Shown in pieces: positions 53,839-64,000 of a stretch of 64,000 nucleotides of DNA (positions are counted from its first letter, which is position 1; the number at the start of each line of letters is the position of its first letter). The position numbers were made by a program, and so were the translations under genes. The DNA comes from Cacajao melanocephalus (lineage: Eukaryota > Chordata > Mammalia > Primates > Pitheciidae): NCBI GenBank assembly GCA_963573385.1, contig CAUYLG010065605.1, positions 1 through 64,000 of the forward strand. The letters are read 5' to 3'. A model generated the notes under the pieces. That model was not told where the DNA came from, searched no databases, and saw only the letters and a program-made list of their open reading frames with translations.

Positions 53839-56506
53839 GCTGCTACTCGCCCTGCAAAGTTTGAAGTTGGTGCTTTCTTGATGCAGTCAGGAAGTTTAAA
53901 CAGAAGGCCTTCCTACCCCTACCAGGACTGATACTCTTTCCTCAAATGATCCTGACTTAGTTCATTAACTGAAACACTGAAGGGTCATGGTGTGTGCAGC
54001 AACCCAAGCTCACACACACTGCAGCAGTGACAATTCACCATGATTGGTTTCCAGTAGGCAGCCATTAAGATGCCACTGATTTCAGACACATCATCATTTC
54101 AGAGAGTTTTGAATGTGAAAAGATGTATCACTTTGGATGTTGGAAGAAATGCCTTCCCCCCACTTGTATTTCTTGTCAGTAGAATGAAATTCAACTAATG
54201 TCATCTGTGACCTCTCTCCACCTTTTACCCACTCCAGGGGAAGTGACATAATGCCTCTAAATGATAAAACTTCGGAAGAAAAGGCTGGGCATGATGGCTT
54301 AGCAACTCCCATGTTCCACCCTAGAAACTAGAATGCCTGAAGATAGTTAAGTGGTGTCTGGTGTACGTTAAACTATGAAGGCCCTGCTTAGTGAGAGAAG
54401 GCCTGACGTGGGCCAACATCTTTTCTAAATGGGTGAGTAAGTCTGTTTAATTGCGATGTCCAGTTAGCAAGCCCCATTTGATCCTCAAACTGGGTTATAT
54501 CCCGCAATCTGGCTTAAATCAATATAAAGTGACATTTCACTTACTATCTACCTTATTTCTCAATAGTTTCAAAACTCCAGCAGGAAAGATGGCAACTATT
54601 GAGTGGGTTTCCTCAAAACCCTAGGAATCTACGCTTACATTTGGTTTCCTTCTTCTAAGGTAAACATTTTCTTTCTGAGTATAGTTCTTTGCATATTACC
54701 AAACACAGCTAAATCTCCCTTGATTTATTATCTATGTTAATGGTCTCTAGGCATCTTGGAAATTGACTGATAAAAACCAGTGAAGCTTCAGAAATCCATA
54801 CCCTGGATCATCAGGACTTCCCAGAGGCATCAGAGCGTCTAGACAAATACCATTTGGATCAGTTGTTTCTACCAACTAATCAGAGCATACTTTTTCTTAA
54901 GAATAACAAAAAACACAATGGCACGTTCAACCCTTAATTAAAAATTATGGACTGTTTTTTCTTATTTGAAAAAAATCTATCTTGTACAATATTTGCAACA
55001 GAGATATAAATGTGCTGCTAAGTTTTGCTGAGTTAAGGAAAGCATGAAGACTGACACAAACACTACACCTTTAATAAAATCCTCCTTGAAAGGTCACATG
55101 GTATAGTTACAAAAATGATAGAATAAATATAACTTCCTTAACAGCATATTTCCTTTTAAGACTATAGAATCTAGTCAGAATTGATTCACGAAGGAGATGT
55201 GCATAGAAGAAACCAGGATATATTCTACACCTCAGGAATAGGTAAGTCTACACAAAAAATAATGTAGTAATCTACTCTATATGAACATGTCTTTTAATAA
55301 CCTACATGAGATGGACTAGATGATTTCCAATGGTTTCTGAATATTCTGAAGTGCTACAGTAGGTACTCAATAATTAAATTCAGACCTGACTAACCTGGCT
55401 CTATTCAAATGAAAACCTTCATGTGTAATAAATGCACGGTACACACATGTACCTCTGTGCTTTAGCCACACTAGGCTACCATCTGGAGGTCGCTTTCTCT
55501 TTGTACCATTTCTTTAGATCCCACATCTAGTTCCAAACTGTCAAATGCCCCTCTCTCACAGTCCACAATTCCATTAACAGTGACTGTGTATAAAATAACC
55601 CATATGAACCTTAACACAAGTCACTTCTGTTACTTTGCGTTTTCTTCCTTATGTCACTTCTTCCCACCTGCAGTGTAACTTCCTGGAAAGTGATTATGCA
55701 AGAATACATTTGCTGAGTGAAAGGAAAAAAGATCTTACTTGGTAAAATGTTATAGCAATTAGATGAGACGGTATGTGTGAAAGCTTAATAAATGTAAACT
55801 GTGAAAACCAGAATAAATGTAAGCAACTGTCAAAAACTAATAAGGTAAGCAAATCTCCCTATATCGTCAAAGCCGTATAAGTAGTAGGGGTGCTTAATAA
55901 ACTTTTGTTGATGACCATATTACAAAGAACAAAGATAACAAAAGATAAGCCACAATACCAAAAATAAAGCGTCAGAGTCACTAGAAATGTCAGTGAGAAG
56001 AAGATTTGGCTGTGAAAATATAGGCACAACGACAGGCTATGAGGTTAGAAACTAAACAATACTTTCATTAGTTCTAAACCCCTGCTAGCTACAGAAAGAT
56101 GACTACTGATTCACATGGTGCAGTAAAGCTAAATAAAAAGTAAAGTTAGGACAGAAATATTAAAAAAGAGACTGTCCTCCCTACCCCAACCCATGACCAG
56201 AATTCCACCTACAGGAACCTCATATACGATTCCAGTTCCATTACCAAGTGCCATCTATACTGTATTTGTCATGATTTCCTCTTGAAGATGAGAAGTCAAA
56301 TGTTTCTTACTATATTACCAATAAACAGAACCAACCCAATGAAAATAAAGCTGTCAGAAACAAAAGTAAAGGCCATGGCCGAAAATCATAAGATCTGAGT
56401 CCTGACCCTCTGAAATCTACTCCAGCATTTCAGTACTCTAGGTGAGAAACAAAACTCACTTTCCTCATACTCCTTCTCATATTCAAATAACCTGGGACCT
56501 ACTGTC
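53839..56506. other. 2.7 kb with no recognised repeat
   Basis: Only two scraps seen: 19 bases resembling an Alu head at 54283-54301, and a MIR-tail-like piece around 55755-55815. No gene supported. Confidence 0.5.
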
Positions 56507-56787
56507 AGGAACCTTTTTTTTGGAGATGGACTCTCACTCTCTCCCCCAGGCTGGAGTTCAATGGTGATATGTCGGCATCCTCCGCCTCCCAGGTTCAAGC
56601 GATGCTCCTGCCTCAGCCTCCTGAGTAGCTGGGATTACAGGCACCCACCACCACACCCGGGTAATTTTTGTATTTTTAGTACAGACAGGGTTTCACCATG
56701 TTGGCCAAGCTGGTCTCAAACTCTGGACCTCAGACGATCCGCCTGCCTCGGCCTCCCAAAGTGCTGGGATTACAGGTGTGAGCCTCC
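56507..56787 (-). mobile_element. Alu, minus strand
   Basis: Reversed Alu with a short T tail, 'ggagatggactctcactctc', 'tttttgtatttttagtac' and 'gggattacaggtgtgagcc'. The last bases of the head are missing. 'aggaac' on both flanks may be the target-site duplication. Confidence 0.93.
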
Positions 56788-57354
56788 TTCTTAAGGAACA
56801 TGTTGTTCGATCCTGGTTAGAGAACTGGACAGGTCAGAGTACTCCTTCTCTTCACTACATTTACAGTCTAATTGCAGCTGTTAGAGGCCAGGTGATAGGC
56901 ATCACAGAAAATGTTGAATCATGATGGATGGCTGGAATGAAAGGGAAACTGACAATAGTATTCCAAGAAGAATACACTGTGCAAAAGGAAAAGAAGAAAG
57001 GCCCTGGTCATATTTCCCATTTTTAACAATGAGGACAATAATTTGACAGCTGGCAACAGGCACCAAGGTCACCTGATAACTGCTGAATGACAACATATTA
57101 GTGTTCACAGGCTGGTCCCTTCTTTTAGAATTTATTTACTTTTAAGTAATGAGCTTCCATATTTATTTGTTCCTTGATTCTACCCAACTAGAACTTAATG
57201 TAGTTCATAATGAATACTGTCATATTAATAAAACACAAACAGAAACCAAAGCCTCAGAAAGAAATGGAAACAGGATTCTCACTGAAATGACTATGGAACA
57301 GAGGGAAGAATCAAAATGATCTTGTGTCAAACATCAGACCACTATTTATTATTA

Positions 57355-57520
57355 GCATAAGTATGATAAAATTATTTAAATTTTCTGAGCCTCAGCCTTC
57401 CCATTTATAAAATAAGGATTGCAATAAACTCTTTCAAAGACTTGTGGCGATGTTGAAGGGAGGTAACGTAGACAAGGGCCTTCAGTACAGTGTTCTGTGC
57501 CTAGTACCTCTCCAATTGTC
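57355..57520 (+). mobile_element. MIR element
   Basis: 'gataaaattatttaaattttctgagcctcagccttcccatttataaaataaggat' and 'ttcagtacagtgttctgtgcctagtac' match the MIR body and tail. Confidence 0.8.
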
Positions 57521-57788
57521 TTCTCCTTTTCCCATTAAAATTATCAATCACTGAAGAATCTAATTGATTTCACAAACTAGAGAGGAAAAAAAGCCCAAAT
57601 TCCAAAAATGTTGTCTTGTTATTTTAGGCCACAGAATACTAGTCAATATCATTAATGAGATCAACTTTACAACAAATGTGTAAAACATGCTTGCCTTATT
57701 TTTGTGGATATATTGCTGCAGTGAAAGATTTAGAAATTTGCTGGGAACATTTTTGCATTACAGAAAAAAAAAGGCTTTCTCTAGTCTT

Positions 57789-57808
57789 AATTTTTTTTTT
57801 TTTTTTTA
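57789..57808 (+). repeat. poly-T run
   Basis: About 20 consecutive T, 50 bases left of the Alu T tail. Confidence 0.9.
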
Positions 57809-57855
57809 ATTTTTAAAAACATTAGAGAGTGTCAGCCATAGATCCCCCTACCCCC

Positions 57856-58138
57856 TTTTTTTTTTTTTTTAAAGAGATGGGGTTTTGCTCTGTTGCCCAG
57901 GCTGGAGTGCAGTGGTGCAATCACAGCTCACTGCAGCTTCAACCTCCCAGGCTTAAGGGATCCTCCGACCTCAAGCTCCTGAGTAGCTGAGACTACATGT
58001 GCACACCACCATACCTGGTTAATCTTTTAATTTTTGTAGAAACAGGGTTTCAATATGTTGCCCAGGATGGTCTTGAACTCCTAAACTCAAGCAATCTTCT
58101 CACCTTGGCCTCCCAAAGTAGTAGTGAGTGACCAGCCC
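57856..58138 (-). mobile_element. Alu, minus strand, AluJ-like
   Basis: T tail, then 'gagatggggttttgctctgttgcccagg' and 'ttgcccaggatggtcttgaactcctaaactcaagc', typical of the J subfamily. About 20 bases around 'gggattacagg' are missing near the head. Confidence 0.93.
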
Positions 58139-59339
58139 TACTCTTAATTTTTCAATGAAAAATAATCAATATTAAATGTATAGATGTTGAAACTATGACC
58201 ATCTTGTACCAAGTGCTCAAATGAAAATAGCGTAAAACTGATCATGACTTTTTGAGCCACAAGAAGCCACATGCCCCATCTGACATTTTTAATTTGTCCT
58301 GATTTTTAAATTGGCCTTTCCACATAGAAAAGAACGACAGTGAAGGTGAATTATAGCAAATATTTTGCTTCATAAATACTTTCTAAGGATAGTATACAGT
58401 ATAATAAATATGGAATTCCTGACTGCATCAATAAATAGGGTCTTTAACTGGCTTAAGAGTCAGCTGAATGGTTCAAGAGTTCCCTGAATTCACAGCTGTC
58501 ACCTTGCCAGAGGGGTTCTTTTAGATTACATTCCTTAGCAAGTGCTTATTCTTAAAGCACATGTGATCATTATGGCTTAATGCTGTTGCTGCTCCTACCA
58601 CCATCACTAAACTTCTCACAAGGATAACCTTGTTACAAGTATGTGACCTTGGGGTTTGTTGCTACATTAAGAAGAAAATAAAGGTAAAATACTTACCCTT
58701 ACCCTCAAATGGTTTACTATCGCAGCAAAGTAAATTAGGATTGGTGATGGTACCGTATTACCCAAGGGTAAGTTGCTGCTGGACACGGGAAGAAAATGCA
58801 GGCAACAAGCCCCTTCAAGGAAAGAATCAACTTCTGCACTCAAGTCTCAGGTAGTGTGTCATTATTATTAATAACAACAATACTATTTTGTTCATAATTG
58901 TATCCTTTGTGCCTAAGATAGTTTCTTCCAGGGAATAAGCAGACAGTACATATTTGTTGAATCAACATATATACCAACAAAAAATGAGAAAGAATGTCTT
59001 TTTTAGACCAAGTGAATTCTTCCTACAAACCAACAAGGAGTAAACAGTAATTATGTTTTTTACATAAAATTTGCTCAGTGAGAAATCCTTGTTTCAAGAA
59101 AGGGCTGGAAAGGTATATTGATGACAGTATTATTTACAAAAGATAATTTTCTAAATAGAAATAAATTCATTATGCTCATCGTAAGACAAGTAAATGTCTT
59201 GCCAATATTGTGCTCAATTATATTTTATTATTGTGTAGCTCTCCTGTTGTACTTCAGGTTAAGACAGTTGCCAAGTATTATCCTGGATATGTAGAAAAAA
59301 GGTAAAATAAGGGAAAAGGGGGACTCTGATTTATCAAAC
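58139..59339. other. mostly unrecognised DNA
   Basis: A possible L2 3' scrap lies near 58905-58965 ('agcagacagtacatatttgttgaat'). An exon-like minus-strand segment ends near 58690 (see findings). Confidence 0.45.
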
Positions 59340-59540
59340 ATCACTTGGTAACTGGTGCTGTGCTCAATCCTTTGCATAAAAATACTCATTTCATCCTAAT
59401 AATATGCCTGTCATATTATTACCTACCACAGAGATGAAGAAATGGAGGCTCATGACAGGGGATTAAGGGGCATGAAGTGTCTTGCTCAGGGTCACACATA
59501 GAGTAGGTTCATTATTCAAACTTCAGTCTGTTTCTCCAAG
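59340..59540 (-). mobile_element. MIR element
   Basis: Reversed MIR: 'ctggtgctgtgctcaatcctttgcataaa', 'cagagatgaagaaatggaggctcatgac', 'gtcttgctcagggtcacacatagagtagg' in order. Confidence 0.82.
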
Positions 59541-60159
59541 AACAATTTTTTTCAACTATATATTCTACAATGTGCTCAATACCATTTTATGTTTCCAAGG
59601 AAGTTGCAGGTTGAATAAAAGGATGCAGATGATAGTAGTGCAGGGGAAGTCTAAAACAGAGAGTACTAAACCCTGCTGTAGCGATGGTTTGACACACAAA
59701 ATGTTTTCCATGGAATCAACACTAAATAGAGCAGCTGGTTATTCATGCCAAAACACAAAAAGCCTCATTATAAACGTAGGTGAAGTTTAAGAGAAACAAA
59801 ATATACATTATGTCCTATATATATAAATATAACGATCATGTATGAATTGTTTGGGGGAAAACATGTTTAGTGGTTCAACTGAAGCTACAAACACTTTCCT
59901 CTCTAATACAATCTCAGCAGCAAGAACTAGAATTCTATGTTTTCCTCTCTCTCTTGACTAGTAGTAGCTATGATGATACTCATCCCATCCTCACCCTCAA
60001 ACTGCTGGTGAGAGCTCCTTGGATGTCAAAAACATAAAAGGAGGAACATAAAAGGCTGTGACATTCAAGAAAAGAACTTTGGAGAGTTTGCCTGTCATAC
60101 CAGAAACACTGACAGAAATCCATCTATTCTGTTTCTCCTTCAAAAGGAGAAAAGAAATC

Positions 60160-60435
60160 AGCCAGGCGTGACGGCTCATACCCTTAATTCCAGTGCTATG
60201 GGAGGCTGAGATGGGAAGATCACAGAGGCCAGGAGTTAGAGACCAGCCTGGGCAATGTAACGAGACCCTATCTCTACACAAAATTTAAAAATTAGCCCTG
60301 CATAGTGAGATGCAACTGTAGTCCCAGGTACTTGGGAGGCTGAGACAGGACGACAGCTTGAGTTCAGGAGTACAAGGTTGCAGTGAGCTATGACTGCACC
60401 ACTGCCCTCCAGCCTGGGCGACAGAGTGAGACCCT
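60160..60435 (+). mobile_element. Alu, plus strand, AluJ-like
   Basis: 'agccaggcgtgacggctcat', 'gaggccaggagttagagaccagcctgggcaa', and 'cactgccctccagcctgggcgacagagtgagaccct'. Divergent. Its A tail has been replaced by a tetranucleotide repeat. Confidence 0.93.
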
Positions 60436-60496
60436 ATGGATGGATGGATGGATGGATGGATGGATGGAAGGAAGGAAGGAAGGAAGGAAGGAAGGA
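60434..60496 (+). repeat. (TGGA)n-(AGGA)n compound microsatellite
   Basis: About eight tgga units followed by about seven aagg/agga units, directly at the 3' end of the Alu. Long, pure units make length variation likely. Confidence 0.97.
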
Positions 60497-60618
60497 CAGA
60501 TAAAAGAAAAATAGCCAATAGATCTTTCTTACTTCTGTTACTGTTACCACAAATCATTTCCACATTTCTAATCATCCGAGACCAAAACAATGTCTTACAG
60601 TTTCCTCACAACACAGAA

Positions 60619-60705
60619 GAAAGCTATGGTTTGAATGTCCCCTTCCAAAAACTCATATTGAAATTTAATTGCCAAGCAACAGAATTAAGAGGTAGGGCCT
60701 TTAAA
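60619..60705 (+). mobile_element. MaLR-type LTR 5' fragment
   Basis: 'gctatggtttgaatgtccccttccaaaaactcatattgaaatttaattgcc…attaagaggtagggcctttaaaagg' is the start of an MST/MLT-type LTR; the rest is absent. Confidence 0.82.
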
Positions 60706-61738
60706 AGGTGGCCATAAGCTCCACAGAAATTAAGGAAGTAAGGAAAATTCCAAGGACCACCTCAGAGGAGAAAGGAAAGATCCTTTTGGTCCTCCCTAAG
60801 AATCACTCACAGGTATAGGCATAATGTCAAAAAGAGAATCTAAATTTGGGACTGTGTAGTGATGGATTATTGTGAAAAGAACATCTCTCATATGTTTTGG
60901 AGTAAAAAGAACAGTATGTAATGTGTCTGTGCAGTACCTTATGTGTACTGGAAATTTCCATGTCAGCAGACTGCTAGAATGCAAATAACTAATCAGAGTT
61001 TTTCTTCAAGTCAGATTCTCTCCCAGATTTTTGGCTAATGACCATTAATTCTCATAAAGAAATGAAAATCATATTCCTTTGTAGTTCAACAACTGAATAC
61101 ATTCTAGCTCCTAAGTAACAATGAATTCTATCATAATCTATTTACTTTGAGATAGTACCTTAGAAAACAAAACAAGAGAAAAAAACCAGCTTTCTCAATT
61201 ATCTCCTTACAATAAAAGAGGATTGGAAGGATAAAATGACAAGGGAAGAAATAAAAATAAAGCAACAAATTTGAAGGTTAATAATAGCTCATTCTGAAAC
61301 ATTAGTACAATGTATTCACCTGGAGCTCTTCCATGAGCATAAGTCAGAAGAGGATCCATTAGCAGCAATGCCCAATGTTTCTATAATAGAGTCTGAAAAT
61401 GGCATGTTCTAGGAAGAGCAAAATGTAAGATATGAGCCAATTACCAAAGGATCCGCAGTGGCTGCATGCATATTTTTAAATGGTTGATCAATAAGGCACA
61501 AGGGAGTTTTAACTGACTACCTTTGAGGAGCATTCCTATCTTCATGACATTATCCTGTAATTCATTTTATTTTAAGGTTCCTTTGGAAGATTGCAGTCAT
61601 TCTTCTCTTTCCACTCTTTAACTTATTCTCTAGATTTACTTATCTTGAATCTATTAAATATGTTTTAGTGGCTATTTGGATATATCCAGCTCAGAGATTC
61701 TCGTGTGTGAGCTGGGGAACACTACTTCTAATGTCCTT
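60706..61738. other. no recognised repeat
   Basis: AT-rich sequence with no named element or supportable exon. Confidence 0.5.
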
Positions 61739-62085
61739 TTTTTTTTGTTTTTTTTTTCTACTAAGCATAATTTTTCAAGGTTTATCAATGGTATAGCAGG
61801 TATCAGTACTTCATTTCCTTTTATGGAAGAATAATATTCCACTGCATGCATATACCACATTTAATTTATCCATTTATCAGCAGATGAACATTTGGGCATC
61901 TCTACTTTTTGGACTAAATAATGCTGCTAGACACATTCACGTACAAGTTTTGTGTGGATGTATGTTTCAATTGTCCTCAGTAGATACTACGCCTAGAACT
62001 AAAATTGTAAGTCATATGGTAACTCTGTGTTAAACATCTTCAGAAACTGCCAGACTGCTTTTCAAAGAGGTTGGACCCTAATGCT
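61739..62085 (-). mobile_element. old L1 (L1M-type) ORF2/3' fragment
   Basis: 'tggaagaataatattccactgcatgcatataccacatttaatttatccatttatcagcagatgaacatttgggcatc…ggactaaataatgctgc' is the reversed end of an old L1. Translation on the minus strand shows the degenerate VEYYSSIK motif of the ORF2 C-terminus. Confidence 0.88.
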
Positions 62086-62122
62086 AGGTTTTTTGTTTTT
62101 AAATAACTAGTTAACAGAAAAT

Positions 62123-62242
62123 GGCTGGGCATGGTGGCTCACGCCTCTCATTCCAGCATTTTGGGAGGCTGAGGCAGGCGGACCACTTGAGGCCAGGAGT
62201 TCAAAACCAGCCTGGGCAACATGGTGAAACCTGGTGTCTATT

Positions 62243-62297
<55 letters not shown>

Positions 62298-62495
62298 TAG
62301 CCAGGCATGATGATGCACACTTGTGGTCCTAGCTACTCGGGAGGCTGAGGCAGAATTGCTTAAACTTGGGAGGGGGAAGTTGCAGTGAGCCAAGACTGGA
62401 CCACTGCACTCCAGCCTGGGTGACAGAAAGAGACACCATCTCAAAAATAAAACAAAAACAAAAACAAAAACAATAACAGAAAAAAAAAGAAAGAA
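62123..62495 (+). mobile_element. Alu, plus strand, with a CA repeat in its linker
   Basis: Full dimer from 'ggctgggcatggtggctcac' to 'agagacaccatctc' and a (aaaac)n tail. The A-rich middle linker has turned into (AC)26. Confidence 0.95.
62244..62295 (+). repeat. (AC)26 microsatellite
   Basis: 52 bases of uninterrupted AC in the linker of the surrounding Alu. Both the length and the purity predict high length variation. Confidence 0.98.
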
Positions 62496-64000
62496 ACTAA
62501 AATAAAATGGGGAGACAGAGAAGGTAGAAAGCATGCAGATAAAGAAAGTATGAATATTTTCTTCTCCAGGCTCTCTAATCTGCCTCTTGTAGGGTAGTCT
62601 CAAGTATATCAAAGAATTAGTGAGAAGGCATCATCAGACATAACAGATGATGGCTAAAGCAAAACCACTGGAGAACTGGGCCAACTAGGAAACTATCTGT
62701 GCTATCTGCACTGTTTCAACTAAGTGTCTAGGCTGGTTTATCACTCACGATTAAAACAGACAATACGGTTTCTCTTCTCACTCAAGTTTCAGATTACAGA
62801 AGATCTTACTGTTTGCTCTGTAATTCTTGTTGTAGCAAGAGTGATATGAAGGACAGCAGAATGCCATAAAGCACTCTAATCAGGTGAGCCCATCTCAGTG
62901 CTGACCTAAAGTGAATGGTTGGCTGGCTGAGAATCCTCTGATGACGGCTTGCCAGTTGAGCAGCAGATTTATGATGCGAATAAGCCTCAAACTGAAAACA
63001 TGTTGAACCCATCAATCTTATTTTGTGTGTGAAAGGGTCCACGACAGAGCTCAGGCCACTGGAAATGATTGTGCTAGTTCACAGAGAAAAAATAGTGTTG
63101 TTTAAATGCTGTCATTGTCTTCATGCATAGAGGTGTGCTTAAATCTGAGTACTCCCAGATTTGGAAAGAAATTATTTTGAAGGGATTGGCGTAACAGGTA
63201 CCAAGTATAACTCAAAATGACTAAGAGAAGTAAGAAAAAGTGCTCTGTAAATACAAAATCAGAGTCAAAATACAGGTTGCAAAACATGGTAGCATTTAGC
63301 TTACTGACAAAGATAATCAGAGCTGGCATCTAAACAGAACATGCATTATTTCATGGCTCATTAGAAGCATCTGGATTACTGAGGCACAGGCGGTTTTAAA
63401 TAACTTTACCAGCAAACCTATAGTTGCTGTTGAGGTTTAATTGGCAACAGCCAACCTTCCAGGCACTCTAGGCAGCAATTTTTGTAATACTCTAACAAAA
63501 TCAAAAATCAAAATCAGCCTTCCAAGCCAGTGAAATATGAGCCATGACATGATCAATACTCAAAATTACAATTGGTAGAGGCATTTTTCCTGTTTTTACA
63601 TAGAAAATACTATATATTATGATATATAATATTACTAATATTACTTGTTATACATATACTATGTTCAACAAATAATTGATAAAAAAATAATCATCATTTT
63701 ATAGTCTATTCAGACTCAGACTATTTCCCAGATCTCCAAGGTATAATACATTTTAAATTCTTGCTCCAGTGGAGTACTTTATTGATAACAAAGGGAAATA
63801 CAGCACTCCCACATAGCTACAATTAAAATAATGACACCAACCAATAGAAAAAAGGTAAGTGTTCTATGTTTGAAGCACTGACCTCTGTCCTTCACTGAAT
63901 TCAGTAAGTTCAATGTCAGCCATCCACCAAAGCAAAATGTAGTGAATTTTTTCAGTCTTATTTGCTCATTTGTGTAGCACACTTATATGTAAACTCAAAA
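62496..64000. other. 1.5 kb with no recognised repeat
   Basis: Single-copy-looking DNA; a palindromic AT-rich stretch lies at 63607-63660. No gene supported. Confidence 0.5.

Noticed and set aside
54283..54301. Nineteen bases resembling an Alu head
   Set aside because: Too short, with several mismatches, to separate from chance.
55745..55815. Minus-strand exon-like segment with a strong acceptor and 20 open codons
   Set aside because: It lies in a probable MIR tail, which explains the signals; kept as an example of a false exon.

Overview
This is nuclear DNA of a primate, most likely human. It is AT-rich and CpG-poor, and it is packed with primate-type Alu elements, L1 3' ends with primate-type 3' untranslated sequence, and older mammalian L2, MIR, hAT, Tigger-like and LTR fossils. 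Nothing bacterial or viral-genomic is present. There is no CpG island and no intact gene; the longest open frames (about 60-127 codons) are mostly readings through Alu, L1 or L2 copies.

Layout. 1-10 kb: one minus-strand Alu, one plus-strand AluJ-like copy, microsatellites, a recent 38-bp tandem duplication and a displaced 74-bp copy of Alu sequence. 10.2-11.8 kb: a nested stack of Alu stub, L2, hAT element, L2, Alu and L2. 13.1-14.1 kb: a GC-richer island holding a copied L2 piece and a 28-bp inverted repeat. 18.3-19.5 kb: a long, well-preserved antisense L2. 21.0 kb: a short interstitial telomeric repeat. 26.4-27.8 kb: a near-complete Tigger-like DNA transposon with an L1 3' end inserted in it. 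30-31 kb: a head-to-head pair of Alus. 38.4-38.8 kb: a solitary ERVL-type LTR. 40.9 kb: the 3' end of a 7SL RNA copy. 47-48 kb: a tail-to-tail Alu pair. 51.2-53.8 kb: a hAT element, an Alu with clear target-site duplications, and two L1 3' ends facing each other. 56.5-62.5 kb: four more Alus, two of them carrying microsatellites, plus an old L1.

Genes. I recognise no protein-coding gene. Several short minus-strand segments (about 58.7, 51.7, 46.4, 44.5, 42.0, 35.9 and 28.7 kb) have good splice-site sequences around an open frame, and those from 51.7 to 28.7 kb join in a consistent phase. The window could therefore lie in the introns of a minus-strand gene. This is inference: look-alike exons also occur on the plus strand, and I cannot name the product. 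The clearest unusual signals are copy-type rearrangements between nearby sequences (866/2579, 10730/13346, 13414/14004, 5251/5289) and the telomeric repeat at 21039.
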